Assembly (NCBI GenBank): GCA_036702975.1
Contig: DATNPX010000012.1
Coordinates: 186,001-250,000 of the forward strand
Reading direction: 5' to 3'
DNA from: DATNPX01 sp036702975
Lineage (GTDB): Bacteria; Cyanobacteriota; Vampirovibrionia; Obscuribacterales; Obscuribacteraceae
Length of the DNA stretch: 64,000 nt
Below, one piece after another: positions 53,169-62,494 of this stretch; the first letter of the stretch is position 1, and every line of letters begins with the position of its first letter. The notes under the pieces were generated by a model that saw only the letters and a program-made list of their open reading frames with translations, was not told the origin of the DNA and ran no database searches. The translations under genes and the position numbers were made by a program.

Positions 53169-55018
53169 TTGAAGTGAGCAAACCAGAAACTACCCCTTAT
53201 GATTTTTCGCCTAAGTCAATACTTGCTGAATCCGCTCCGGTTTCCGAATCCGCTCCGCTGGTGGAACACGATCGGTGGCACAGTGCCAAAGTACCAGCAG
53301 GCTATAGTCTGACGAGAAATGGCGTTCACAAAATGCTCGAGACCGGTCCGAGTGAAAGATTTTGCGGCCCTATCTGTGTGATCGCGGAAACCTCAGCTTT
53401 TGCCGCACAGGACGAAATCGCTGAGGGTGCCGGCTTATTAGTTGAATTCGAGAACCGTCAGGGCCGCTTCAAAACGGTTCACATCGATCGCAAGGTCTTA
53501 ATTGACGAGCCGAAAAAACTGGGCGACCACTTGGCACCATTCGATTTCTATATCCTTCCTGGCAAACTGAAGGAACTCCAGACGTATCTTTCGAAATGCA
53601 TCTCTCAGAACCGGCTGACTAGCGTCTCTCAGACTGGCTGGACATCAGACAAGGAACTCATCTTTATTCTGCCTGCCTGGTCATCGCGCGAGGGTTACAT
53701 CTACCATCCCGAAGAACAGCACACTATATCCAGATCTGTCATTTACAAGCAGGGAACCCTGAGAGAGTGGTATGACAACGTTTTTTCGACAGAACCGTAC
53801 CCACTCTTTTTCATCTGCTATGCCTTATCGAGCACCTTGCTCAAAAGCTCCGGTGTGTCACTAGCTGGCACGCTCAACCTTTTTGCAAACGATTCATCAG
53901 TTGGCAAGACGACGCTCTTACAGATTGCTGCGTCCCTTTGGGGTAACAGCGCCGAGCCTGGCAAAGACCCTAGATCCTATATTCAAACGTATAACTCATC
54001 CGTGGTCGGACTCGAAGCCACATTCGCTGCATTCAACGATCTACCAGTGATTATTGACGAGCTTGGACAGTTTGATGGCAACCTCGGCATTCAGATTTAC
54101 AACCAAGCCAGCGGAAAGGGCAAACGGACTCTGACGCAGAGCAGGGATGTCAGGAAGGATCGAACCTGGCGAAACAACGTTCTAACGAGTGGCGAAGTTA
54201 CGGCTCAATCAAAGATTGAGGAGGAGAAATACAACAAGAAAAAAGTAGCGAAGGGTGGACAAATGGTGCGTATGACCGACATCGAAATCAAAAAGGAATA
54301 TACTTTCGCAGATCGAACCGCTGCCGACAATACTAAGGAATCCTGCAGCAAATATTTCGGAACTCTCGGACCCGCATTTGTTGAACATCTTTGCACAACA
54401 TACAAGACAACTGTAAAACTGGAAGAAACGGTCCAATTTCAACACGAAAAAGCCCTCACATCTCTCATCGCCGGACGCAAACTGAACAACCTGCAAATTC
54501 GCGTCCTGAAGCGATTTGCTCTAGTGATAGTGGCAGGGAGAATATTAGTTCAATCCAAGCTGATTCCGTTGCTCACTTTTCGCGACATCGAAAACGCAGT
54601 TACCAGGGTGGCAAACGATTGGTTGCCACGCTCGACTTCCATGAGCGATTCCGAAAGAGCAATAACAGCGCTCCGTGAATATCTACAAACTTACAGAGAT
54701 TCGCGAATCAAAAACCTCCTCAGTTACACTGAGGAAAAAGACAAAAAACTCAACGAAATTAGCGGTTTTATCGATAGGGAAGGTGCCTACTTCTACCTGT
54801 ACCCACGTACACTGAAGGACGCAACCGGTGTGGACGCTGATGCTGTCGCTGCCAAATTACGAGAACGCTGTCTCCTAAAGCATGAGCAGGGGAGACTCAC
54901 ACAACGTGCCACTGCCTTCCTGGGGGCCAAACAAGAATACTTCTACTGCGTTTCCAGCAAACTGCTCGAAGGCGAAAGAACAGACCCCCATGAAAGCGAA
55001 GGATGTGAACTTGCCTAG
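53165..55018 (+). CDS. DUF927-type replicative helicase, 617 aa
   Basis: The N-terminal 230 residues contain the DUF927 pattern (YIYHPEEQHTISRS). The ATPase core follows: Walker A FANDSSVGKTTLL at about 239-251, Walker B LPVIIDELGQ at about 293-302, and a conserved GSKKGKRT-like stretch GKGKRTLTQSR after it. RxxR and Asn positions (RNNVLTSGE) complete a superfamily 3/AAA-like motor. With the upstream primase it forms the replication unit. The 3' end abuts the origin-like tract. Confidence 0.85.
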   Translation: MIEVSKPETTPYDFSPKSILAESAPVSESAPLVEHDRWHSAKVPAGYSLTRNGVHKMLETGPSERFCGPICVIAETSAFAAQDEIAEGAGLLVEFENRQGRFKTVHIDRKVLIDEPKKLGDHLAPFDFYILPGKLKELQTYLSKCISQNRLTSVSQTGWTSDKELIFILPAWSSREGYIYHPEEQHTISRSVIYKQGTLREWYDNVFSTEPYPLFFICYALSSTLLKSSGVSLAGTLNLFANDSSVGKTTLLQIAASLWGNSAEPGKDPRSYIQTYNSSVVGLEATFAAFNDLPVIIDELGQFDGNLGIQIYNQASGKGKRTLTQSRDVRKDRTWRNNVLTSGEVTAQSKIEEEKYNKKKVAKGGQMVRMTDIEIKKEYTFADRTAADNTKESCSKYFGTLGPAFVEHLCTTYKTTVKLEETVQFQHEKALTSLIAGRKLNNLQIRVLKRFALVIVAGRILVQSKLIPLLTFRDIENAVTRVANDWLPRSTSMSDSERAITALREYLQTYRDSRIKNLLSYTEEKDKKLNEISGFIDREGAYFYLYPRTLKDATGVDADAVAAKLRERCLLKHEQGRLTQRATAFLGAKQEYFYCVSSKLLEGERTDPHESEGCELA

Positions 55019-55083
55019 TCAACGAGAGGAGGACTATCGCACTAGCCGATCCTCCTTGCCTGGTAGGCGTTTTAAGATTCTCC

Positions 55084-55539
55084 AGTTCACTAGTTCAATT
55101 AGTTCACCACTTTTAATAAGAGAGACAAAGTTCGAAAGTTCGAGTACAGACGTTTAGGTTTATCTATTTCCCCTTACTATTATTTTTACTGAACTAACTG
55201 AACTAACTGAACTAAAAGTCTGAGAGGGTTCATCGTTACAGAGTTTCCCGCTAGTTCTATCAAATCAAAAAATTAGTCCAGTAGTGCACACCATTCCTTC
55301 AATATTCGTTCCATCCTTCAGCCAAGCTTGGGTTTGTCCCATCCCTTGCGCCAACCTCCTTCCGGGATGTACTGCGCCCGCTCCCAAATGGTGCGTACAG
55401 TCGCGCCGAATATCTCAAAGCGTGGGAGGCGGTTCGGCAAAGTCGTCAAACGTAAACGGTCGAAATTTAGGTTTCAGGCTACGCGACACACTTGCACGTC
55501 CTGTCTCCTATTACGCGTACGCGTGTAATAAGCGACAGG
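55084..55539. other. Candidate replication origin: iterons and a long hairpin
   Basis: TGAACT occurs three times on the minus strand (55084-55089, 55092-55097, 55101-55106) and three times on the plus strand (55190-55195, 55199-55204, 55208-55213, an exact 9-bp tandem CTGAACTAA). AAAGTTCG is doubled at 55127-55142 between them. Further right, CCTGTC, TATTAC, a GCGTACGCGT core, GTAATA and GACAGG (55500-55539) fold into a long hairpin. The 723-bp gap 55019-55741 has no supported gene; a frame at 55284-55745 looks accidental. Confidence 0.55.
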
Positions 55540-55741
55540 GAATCAATCCAAAATTGATCAAAAAATCAATCGAAAACGGTCGACTTCAAAAAAACTTTCT
55601 CGAGAAACGTCGCCATCAGTGTCGGCGCCCGTGGGACTTTGTTTCGATTTTTACCTTCTGCATGCAGCGAACGTTTCGGCAAAAACGCACGCGCACGCGC
55701 GTAATAAGACCTCGACGACCTCGACCTAAACCGCCGGCTTT

Positions 55742-56350
55742 TTAGAGCTTCCCGCCGATCGTGCGCCCAAACCCGATAAATTCATTAGCGTTGAGCTTTG
55801 TATATAGCTCCGTGTGCTTCAGATTCTTGTGACCGAGAAACAACTGCACCTGCCTGGTCGAGGCGCCACCATTTATAAGTTGGTAGCCAGCACCATGACG
55901 CAACTGGTGAGGGTGGATCGATTCACTGAACCCTGCAGCCTCGCCTAAGCGATTCAGCAATCTAAGGAAGTTGTCGCTAGTCATCGGTGTACCACGCTCG
56001 CTGAGAAACACATACGCATTATCTGGCGAGTTTTTCTTCAACCGTTTGAGCAATCGGAGTTCATCAGACTCGAGCGCCTGGACAGAATTGTCCGATCCCT
56101 TCCTTCTTACGACATCAATTCGAGCTGACTCGAGATGAATCTGACTCCATTGAAGATCGACGGCTTCGCTAGCGCGTAGACCGTGGCGGAAAGTCAGTAA
56201 AATTAGAGCCCTGTCGCGATCGGGATAACGAGTTTCCTTAGCTGCATCAAGCAATCTGCTCACGTCTTGAGCCGTCAGATATTTGATGTTTGAGACTTTC
56301 CGTTTTTCGTCCGTTTGTATGGTATGTGGTGGCATATCGCAAACCCTCAT
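55742..56350 (-). CDS. Catalytic-domain-only tyrosine recombinase (FimB/XerD-like), 202 aa
   Basis: All active-site residues are present: R59 (RHGLRASEA), K84, H148 and R151 (HPHQLRHGAG), H174 (FLGHKNLKHT) and Y183 (ELYT). There is no core-binding domain; the length and layout match FimB/FimE-type invertases or stand-alone catalytic units. It may invert or excise a nearby segment, possibly acting on hairpins on either side. Transcribed against the replication genes, it probably uses a promoter in the 56351-56748 tract. Confidence 0.82.
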   Translation of the reverse strand: MRVCDMPPHTIQTDEKRKVSNIKYLTAQDVSRLLDAAKETRYPDRDRALILLTFRHGLRASEAVDLQWSQIHLESARIDVVRRKGSDNSVQALESDELRLLKRLKKNSPDNAYVFLSERGTPMTSDNFLRLLNRLGEAAGFSESIHPHQLRHGAGYQLINGGASTRQVQLFLGHKNLKHTELYTKLNANEFIGFGRTIGGKL

Positions 56351-56373
56351 TGCATATACAAATCATACAACAG

Positions 56374-56740
56374 ACTTTCCGTAAAATGTATCAGAAACCG
56401 GAAAGTTGAAGATGAAGTTTTAAGGCGCGAAACCGGCGCCGAAAGGACCGGTAGGGGGTGCTCCCTAATATTGGCAGATTTTAAAAACCTGCGTGTTTGC
56501 CCGCAGACATAAGCCCTATAAAAACGGGTTACCTTTTTTATTTTTGGCCATAAAAAGGGGGGGGGTGCCCTTCGACAAAAGCTCGATGCCTCCAAATTTT
56601 TTTTTGGGGAAAATCGCCATACGGGTTTCCCATTCTTGCGCCGCAGGCGAAATTTTAATTACAGGTGAAACGAATTGGCGAGAATAACCGGCGTTCTGAC
56701 TCCGCGCTGGCACGCCCAAAACTACTAGAAATTCATTCGA
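56374..56740. other. Structured noncoding tract between the recombinase and the beta-rich gene
   Basis: No gene is supported in 56351-56748. It holds several inverted repeats: ACTTTCCG/CGGAAAGT (56374-56381, 56399-56406), GGCGC/GCGCC (56425-56442), TAGGG/CCCTA (56452-56467) and CTGCG/CGCAG (56489-56506). Two homopolymer tracts follow, G9 at 56557-56565 and T9 near 56600. Possible roles are a regulator site, recombination sites or a structured RNA. None can be shown here. Confidence 0.45.
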
Positions 56741-56748
56741 GGAAAAGT

Positions 56749-57324
56749 ATGAGCACGAGTAATGCATCGATTGGAATGCCGCTTTTCAACGCGAGAGCGA
56801 CTGATGGTAGCCAGCTAACCAGCCAGCCAAAGCCTGGTTCGTTTCAATTGCTGCCAACACCAGCCGGCGGTTTTGCGCTAATAAGCGAACCAGCGGCAGG
56901 AACGGGTTTTATCGTCACAGACACGGTGATTTTACCCGTCGTGGTGCCTTCGAATTACGTTGCTGGTGCGAACGCTCTATCCCTGAATCTGAATGTTGCA
57001 GCAGTCTCGCAAAACAAGTCAGCGAATGTACCAAGAAGCATTCTTCTAAATTCGACAGTTTCGGTGAGCGTTGGAAGACCGAATGCCGATGGCTCAGTGA
57101 CAGCGATTCCAGTTACGACCCCAGCGCAAAACATGCCGGCGGCAGGACCCGTGGCCGATTATTCGGAGCTGACATTTGATATCAACGGAAGTTCTATAAA
57201 CCCGGGCGATTTGCTGCTCGTTTCAGTTCAGGCACAGTTTAGCGAGGCCGGCACCGTGCAGACACAGGCCATGATTTGCGCGGCGCAGCTGGTTGCGGCG
57301 GTGCAGAACTACCAGGCGGCGTAG
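56749..57324 (+). CDS. Hypothetical beta-rich protein, 191 aa
   Basis: No family is recognised. The sequence is Ala, Val, Ser and Asn rich, with alternating hydrophobic strands (LSLNLNVAAVS, LLNSTVSVSVG, LTFDINGSSINPGDLLLVSVQAQF) that suggest a jelly-roll or Ig-like fold. It has no signal peptide. GAGGA lies just before ATG 56749. It is 48 bp before the tape-measure-like gene on the same strand, so it could be a small tail or virion component. Confidence 0.6.
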   Translation: MSTSNASIGMPLFNARATDGSQLTSQPKPGSFQLLPTPAGGFALISEPAAGTGFIVTDTVILPVVVPSNYVAGANALSLNLNVAAVSQNKSANVPRSILLNSTVSVSVGRPNADGSVTAIPVTTPAQNMPAAGPVADYSELTFDINGSSINPGDLLLVSVQAQFSEAGTVQTQAMICAAQLVAAVQNYQAA

Positions 57325-57372
57325 TTCGAGACTGCGAAATTTTGTTAGCGCATTCGCGCTTCTCCGAGGTTA

Positions 57373-59643
57373 TTGAGTTTGAACGTCTTTGAAACTGGTA
57401 TCGAAATTCAGCTTGTCGGGGTTGATCGGGTCTGCGCCGGTTTAACGAAAATCGCATTAGGTTTAGGGCAAGCGCAGGGTGCTGCCGACAAAATGCAATC
57501 GCACCTGAATAGGATCCAAAACACCTTCCGCACAGGCATGACCATGATAAACGGCGGGATGGCTCTCGCATCTCCGCTGATACACGCAACTCACGCGGCC
57601 ATGGACTTACAGACGGCGCTGGGACGAGTGCAAATTGCTACACATGCTAGCGATGCGCAGATGCGCACGTTGAACGATACTTTGACGCAGACAGCAAATG
57701 CGACCGGAATTTTCTCAAAGCCGACGTTGGCTGGATTTGCAGCTGATATGTACGCAGCCGGTATCACTCAGATGGATCAATTGAACAAAATGCTACCGCT
57801 CTTTGCGAAGGGCGCTGACTTGATGAAGATCATGAGTCACGGGACAATCGCGCCTAAAGACGCTGCGCACACGTTTAGTGCTCTAGCGCACCAGTTTGGC
57901 CGCTATGACGAAAAGTCGATGAGACCGATCGTTGAGGCTGCTGTAGCCATGGCTCCAGCTCTTCCAGGTGGATTGAAAACTCTGAGTGGAATGGGCTCAT
58001 ACGTGAACGTTATGGGCAATCGATTGATGGGCGTCGATCCCGTGCAGTTGATGTCGTTGCAAGCAGCAATCGCTCAAACATCTGGCGGTCAAGGTACTGG
58101 TCGTGGTGCAATGTCTGGGGCAAACTTAATCAATGCTCTCAAACGGTCGATGCCTGGTGTCTTTGGCTCCGGATTACTCAAAGGTCAATCGGCTTTCAGC
58201 GCTGAAGTTTTGGGGCTGGCTAAAGGTGGGGTCTCGACAATTTTCAAAAATGGAAAACTGGACTTAAACTCATTCATTGACAAGATGTCAGCTTTTGAGT
58301 CTCAGAGCGGAAAACAAATCGCGCAGGTGATGCTCAAACATGTGTCGATGCTTGGCAAAAAAGCGCCAGAGTGGACTAAGTTTTTGCATAATTTCGAATC
58401 GAATCCGCAGGCACCGAAAGCACAATTAATCACTCGATTACTTCAATCGCAATTCGGCTCTGCAAGTACTATTGCGCAGCTTTTCGGAGATGAAAAGTTC
58501 AAGAATCTCCTTAAGTCTATTCAGGATCGGATCAAAGCGAGCAAGGGAATTGAGGCAATGCAGGAGCAGGCAATGCAAATGCTTGAACCGCAACTTATGC
58601 GCATGCAGACGAACTGGATAACTTTGTCGTCAACGATTGGACAGCACATGATTCCGGTTTTGACAAAGGTAACGCGGTCAATTGCGGATGTTCTCGATTC
58701 GGCGAATAAGTTTGCCGAGCAAAATCCCAAAGTTGTTCAAACCTTAGTTAGTTTGACTGCAGTCGCTTCTGGACTGCTCATGATTGGAGGGGTAGGAAAC
58801 ATACTCAAATCAGCCTTCATGGGGTTGCAATTTATGGCTATGCCATTGCTACAGGTCGTCACCAAGCTCAATCCTGTTACCGCCGCGCTGTCCGTCGGGA
58901 TTTTGCTTTTATGTGGCGGTCTTATCAAATGGGAGAAAGTCTCCGCATGGGTTAAGTCACAAATATATAATCACGCCGATCTGATCAAGATGGGGATCGC
59001 GCTCGTCATCGTCGGAGCGAAAAAGATGGAACAGGTCCTCAAAAGCCTGGCGGCTGCAATTGGCGGATTTATTGCTCAAGTATCGGAAAAAATTGGTGAG
59101 GCCTTAAGCAAGATGAATGTCAAAGTTCCACTCTTCGATAAGTTGGCCGAATTTGGCAAAAACATCGAGGCTTTTGCTAAATCAAAACAAGGTAAAGACT
59201 GGAGCCATTCGGTATGGGCACAAAATATTCCTGAAGCCGAAAAGCTATCGAATGAGTGGCTTGGAAAGCAGAAAAAACAATATGAAGCCCAAAAGTCCTT
59301 TCCCAAAGTGCCCCTAATGCTAAAGGGGCCAGCAATGGTTGGTCCAACAGATTTCAAAACCTTTGCCGATGCAGCCAAGAGTTACGCGGCAGCCGCTAAA
59401 GCAAATCCCGTGGTCGGTCGACCTGCAATGGCTCCATGGGGACGACACTCGACAGTGCAGCCCGGGGTCGTAAAACAAGAAATCAACATTCATCCAGGCG
59501 CGATTCAAGTGAATGGCAGCGGTGATCCAAAGAAAACCGCTCATGAAACTTTCAGGGTGCTTGACGATCACTTGCGTCATGCCGCTTCAGCCATTGTCAC
59601 TGCTGGTGGTGTTAATGTCAGCCGACATCAATACGGAACTTAG
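57373..59643 (+). CDS. Phage tail tape-measure-like protein, 756 aa
   Basis: The architecture is that of tape-measure proteins: an N-terminal block (about 40-110, AADKMQSHLNRIQNTF, then MDLQTALGRVQIATHAS) that recalls the PhageMin_Tail family, long helical repeats, and a hydrophobic stretch at about 452-525 (VASGLLMIGGVGNILKSAF and following). The C-terminus contains INIHPGAIQVNGSGD. The start is TTG with GAGG upstream. No capsid, tube or baseplate gene accompanies it. It ends overlapping the convergent gene at 59640. Confidence 0.8.
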   Translation: MSLNVFETGIEIQLVGVDRVCAGLTKIALGLGQAQGAADKMQSHLNRIQNTFRTGMTMINGGMALASPLIHATHAAMDLQTALGRVQIATHASDAQMRTLNDTLTQTANATGIFSKPTLAGFAADMYAAGITQMDQLNKMLPLFAKGADLMKIMSHGTIAPKDAAHTFSALAHQFGRYDEKSMRPIVEAAVAMAPALPGGLKTLSGMGSYVNVMGNRLMGVDPVQLMSLQAAIAQTSGGQGTGRGAMSGANLINALKRSMPGVFGSGLLKGQSAFSAEVLGLAKGGVSTIFKNGKLDLNSFIDKMSAFESQSGKQIAQVMLKHVSMLGKKAPEWTKFLHNFESNPQAPKAQLITRLLQSQFGSASTIAQLFGDEKFKNLLKSIQDRIKASKGIEAMQEQAMQMLEPQLMRMQTNWITLSSTIGQHMIPVLTKVTRSIADVLDSANKFAEQNPKVVQTLVSLTAVASGLLMIGGVGNILKSAFMGLQFMAMPLLQVVTKLNPVTAALSVGILLLCGGLIKWEKVSAWVKSQIYNHADLIKMGIALVIVGAKKMEQVLKSLAAAIGGFIAQVSEKIGEALSKMNVKVPLFDKLAEFGKNIEAFAKSKQGKDWSHSVWAQNIPEAEKLSNEWLGKQKKQYEAQKSFPKVPLMLKGPAMVGPTDFKTFADAAKSYAAAAKANPVVGRPAMAPWGRHSTVQPGVVKQEINIHPGAIQVNGSGDPKKTAHETFRVLDDHLRHAASAIVTAGGVNVSRHQYGT

Positions 59644-60125
59644 TCAGGAAGGAATGCTGAGTACTGCTTGCTTTTTAAGCCTTCCGCCCCGGGGTTGTTT
59701 TTATTGAAGCAGCCCAAAACAATTTGCTGATTTCTCTGAGCTAATTTGAAAATATAGTCATCGATTTCAAAATAAGCATCAAGCTCAGTGGAACTCAGAT
59801 CTAATTGTTCTAGATTAAGTCCGTCGGCAATTTCAGCGCCTTTAGGGCTGCAGCATTGCAGGAATTGCTTCAAAAGTAGCTTGTTTCGCTCGGTCCCGGG
59901 GCTGGTCGACGCGGGAGTCAAAAGAATGTCTGTCGATATCAGTTCATCCCTGAGGACAATACCGATGACAATAGCGGCTGTGTCAACTATTGAGATAAAG
60001 CTCTCGCCTTCAAATAAGCGCTGTTTGCTGGGCTTTTTCATAAAAGCCTGAATTTTATTCTGCTCAGACAGCTTGTTGAAGTTGTGCCGAAACTCAGAAA
60101 GCTTGAGCTTAAGTGTATGTCCCAA
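59640..60125 (-). CDS. Hypothetical protein, 161 aa
   Basis: A cytosolic alpha/beta protein with no recognised domain (FESGESFISIVDTAAIVIG-like central strand, ELDAYFEIDDYIFKLAQRN helix). Its last codons overlap the stop of the tape-measure-like gene by 4 bp on the other strand, an unusually tight convergence that fits compact element genomes. It lies 54 bp beyond the end of the fused recombinase gene, likely in the same transcript. Confidence 0.6.
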   Translation of the reverse strand: MGHTLKLKLSEFRHNFNKLSEQNKIQAFMKKPSKQRLFEGESFISIVDTAAIVIGIVLRDELISTDILLTPASTSPGTERNKLLLKQFLQCCSPKGAEIADGLNLEQLDLSSTELDAYFEIDDYIFKLAQRNQQIVLGCFNKNNPGAEGLKSKQYSAFLPD

Positions 60126-60179
60126 AACTCCGCACCTCTCTTTATGTGTGCATATTCTACAGCAGTCCTCAGTTTCCGG

Positions 60180-62324
60180 TTAAACTGATTGGCTGACTAA
60201 CTCGGCTTCGCATACATCTTCAAGGAGTGCAACCCTGAATGAATTCAATTCGAGGTTTGAAACTTGGTCATTGACGACTTCGAAACGATCTGGCTGAAGG
60301 TGATATAAAAGTGCCTGACATATGCGCTCCATCGGCTCTCGAAGATCGTCGACATGTGTAAGGCTGTAGCAATTAAAAGTCACATCCTCTCGACCAACGT
60401 GATTCAAAATGTGCTTGATCGTGTAGATGTCGATTTTTATCTGATGGGCGACTCCAACGAAGCAACGCCGCAACGAGTGCGGTGAAAAGTCGATATCGCA
60501 GTTAGCAGCAATCAACTTGTAACTGTTGTTATCACAGGTAGTCGGTCCAGTACCATGCTTATTCGGAAACACCCACGCAGATTTACCCGTCCGGCGGTGT
60601 CTTTTCTTAAGTAGATCAAAAACAAAGGACGACAGAGGCAGCGTCAGATCGCGTCCATTTTTTGGATCAACAATCGTGAGTGTGCGTTCGGCGAAATTAA
60701 CGCTGCTCCATCCGAGCCGATAGGCCTCATTTTTGCGAAGTCCGGTGAAAAGAATTAGCATCAGGCTATCTCTCACATCCTCGCTTGAACAACGCATTAC
60801 CGCTTCATACCATCGCGCAAGCTCTACGGGGCGAATGGTCGTCCGTTTTGGTCTGAGCCTATTCCAGATCCGCAACCGCGAGAGAATTAAGACCGGGCTT
60901 TCAGCGATGAGCGGCTGACCGTCAGCCTTGCGGTACCGAAATTGGGAGTAGGTGAATATGCTCGAGAGAACCCTCATCGCCACGTTCGCTGCACACGGAC
61001 CGCAACTTTGAGTGATGAACGCGTGTCGCAGTCGCACGTCATCGCGCGTAATAGATGTAATCGGCTTGTCTAGCCACTCTTTAAGGTAGATATGCAGAAG
61101 CTTATCGTAATAGGCCAGTGTGCCGGCTTTCAGTTTTTTGTATTCACGAAGATCGCAGAAAGCATCACTCAGTGTAGGAATGGGAGAAAGAGCGGGTCTC
61201 CACACTTCAGGCATTGGAGAAGGGGTTTTGTTAGGACGACGCGCCGCTCGGATAGCTTCAATGCTGTTTTCGTTGATGGTTTCGAGTTCCAAGTTCACCC
61301 ACTGCTTGAATGTACCGTGTGTCGACGGAAGAGAGACATAGGCAATAGCTTTATTTCCTCCATGAGCAACTGCCGAAGCTTTGATGTCACGCCACTTCTG
61401 GTCCAGGTTGAGCAGCGGAACTCTTCGGCCAAACTCAGGAAACAGGTAATGATTGGAAAGCGTTCGATACAACAGCAGGCAGTCGACAATTACTTTTAGC
61501 TTGCCTGACAGTAGAACACGCTCGTTATCAATTTGCAGGAATTCTCCTCTGATGTCACTCCATCGCGCTTCAAGCAAACTCTTGAAAGGAAGACCACTGA
61601 AGACATGGAACCAGATGACCAGCCGTACGATATCGTTTCCGCAGCTATCGATCGCACGAGCCAAAACGGTCAGGTCGTCGTTTGACAGCGAATACGAGTT
61701 GGGCTTTTTTAGCCGCCGAAGATTGTCGGTCGGATTTAGGTGTCCGACGTCAACGTAATTTTTTGCTCTCGCAAATTCGAAAATGGATCGAATCTCCTCA
61801 AGGATCATGTTTGCCGTACAAACTTTGCCGTCTGATATACCCACGTTATTCACCAGGCGGTTTACGTCGGCTTCAGTGATTTTTTTCACATTTTTATGAC
61901 CAAGTGCAGGCAGAATGTGACAACGAATGATGGCTTGTGCCCGAGGACGAGCAACCTCATCTTGATATTCGCGGCAGACGCGAGAAAGTGTCATGTCACG
62001 AGAGAAAGTTCGGCGTTCGCTAAGCGGATCAGCGGCCTCATTGATTCGTGCTTGCCACTGTAATGCGAGCGCTCGCGCATCTTGCACAGACAGCGTGCCG
62101 TAACGCCCTGTTTGTCCATATGTGCCAAGCACCGATGTTCGTTGCACTCCACCGATTTTATAGCGGTACACGAAAGACTTGCGCCCAGTCTGAGAGACTC
62201 GAACGCCGAAACCAGGAATCGCATCGTCCCAGAAGACCTGACTGGGGTGAGCTTCTGTTCCATCGGGCTTTTTTCTTGTCTTGGTGTAAACAAGGCTTTT
62301 AATGTATTCTCCAGTCAATCGCAT
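60180..62324 (-). CDS. Fused double tyrosine recombinase, 714 aa
   Basis: Two recombinase units are joined. Residues 1-105 are a DUF4102-like arm domain (VFWDDAIPGFGVRVSQTGRK). A first core-binding and catalytic domain (about 110-345) has lost its catalytic set: SGLPFKSL replaces the Arg block and THGTFKQW the HxxR block. A second core-binding domain (about 385-470) and intact catalytic domain follow, with R530 (FTGLRKNEA), H616 and R619 (HSLRRCF), H642 (LNHVGRE) and Y653 (NCY). ATG 62324 overlaps the stop of the 56-aa gene. Confidence 0.85.
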   Translation of the reverse strand: MRLTGEYIKSLVYTKTRKKPDGTEAHPSQVFWDDAIPGFGVRVSQTGRKSFVYRYKIGGVQRTSVLGTYGQTGRYGTLSVQDARALALQWQARINEAADPLSERRTFSRDMTLSRVCREYQDEVARPRAQAIIRCHILPALGHKNVKKITEADVNRLVNNVGISDGKVCTANMILEEIRSIFEFARAKNYVDVGHLNPTDNLRRLKKPNSYSLSNDDLTVLARAIDSCGNDIVRLVIWFHVFSGLPFKSLLEARWSDIRGEFLQIDNERVLLSGKLKVIVDCLLLYRTLSNHYLFPEFGRRVPLLNLDQKWRDIKASAVAHGGNKAIAYVSLPSTHGTFKQWVNLELETINENSIEAIRAARRPNKTPSPMPEVWRPALSPIPTLSDAFCDLREYKKLKAGTLAYYDKLLHIYLKEWLDKPITSITRDDVRLRHAFITQSCGPCAANVAMRVLSSIFTYSQFRYRKADGQPLIAESPVLILSRLRIWNRLRPKRTTIRPVELARWYEAVMRCSSEDVRDSLMLILFTGLRKNEAYRLGWSSVNFAERTLTIVDPKNGRDLTLPLSSFVFDLLKKRHRRTGKSAWVFPNKHGTGPTTCDNNSYKLIAANCDIDFSPHSLRRCFVGVAHQIKIDIYTIKHILNHVGREDVTFNCYSLTHVDDLREPMERICQALLYHLQPDRFEVVNDQVSNLELNSFRVALLEDVCEAELVSQSV

Positions 62325-62494
62325 CAAGAGACCCTCCAGTTAGCGACAGCCTCGAGCAGCTCAGCGTGCTTGCCGACTGTCTCGTTTATCAATTCATATT
62401 CTTTCGCGCCTGGCGTCGCCATCGCTTGCCCCAAGCGACGCTCAGCCTCTCCGTAAGCATCGATAGCTTTGGCGAGTTTTTCTAAATCGGTCAT
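62324..62494 (-). CDS. Small helical protein, 56 aa
   Basis: GGAGGG lies 7 nt before ATG 62494. The protein is a single amphipathic helical chain (DLEKLAKAIDAYGEAERRL, then KEYELINETVGKHAELLEAV). Its stop (62324-62326) overlaps the fused recombinase ATG, and its start overlaps the stop of the 38-aa gene. It may be a partner or direction factor of the recombinase, by position only. Confidence 0.65.
   Translation of the reverse strand: MTDLEKLAKAIDAYGEAERRLGQAMATPGAKEYELINETVGKHAELLEAVANWRVS

Noticed and set aside
55284..55745. 153-aa plus-strand gene
   Set aside because: Basic, low-complexity translation that spans the hairpin and repeated ACGCG tracts, no ribosome site, no domain.
62180..62210. 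Second attachment site
   Set aside because: GTTCGAGTCTCTC, shared with the tRNA T-arm, lies inside the fused recombinase coding sequence (VRVSQTG region) with no further tRNA similarity; chance match.
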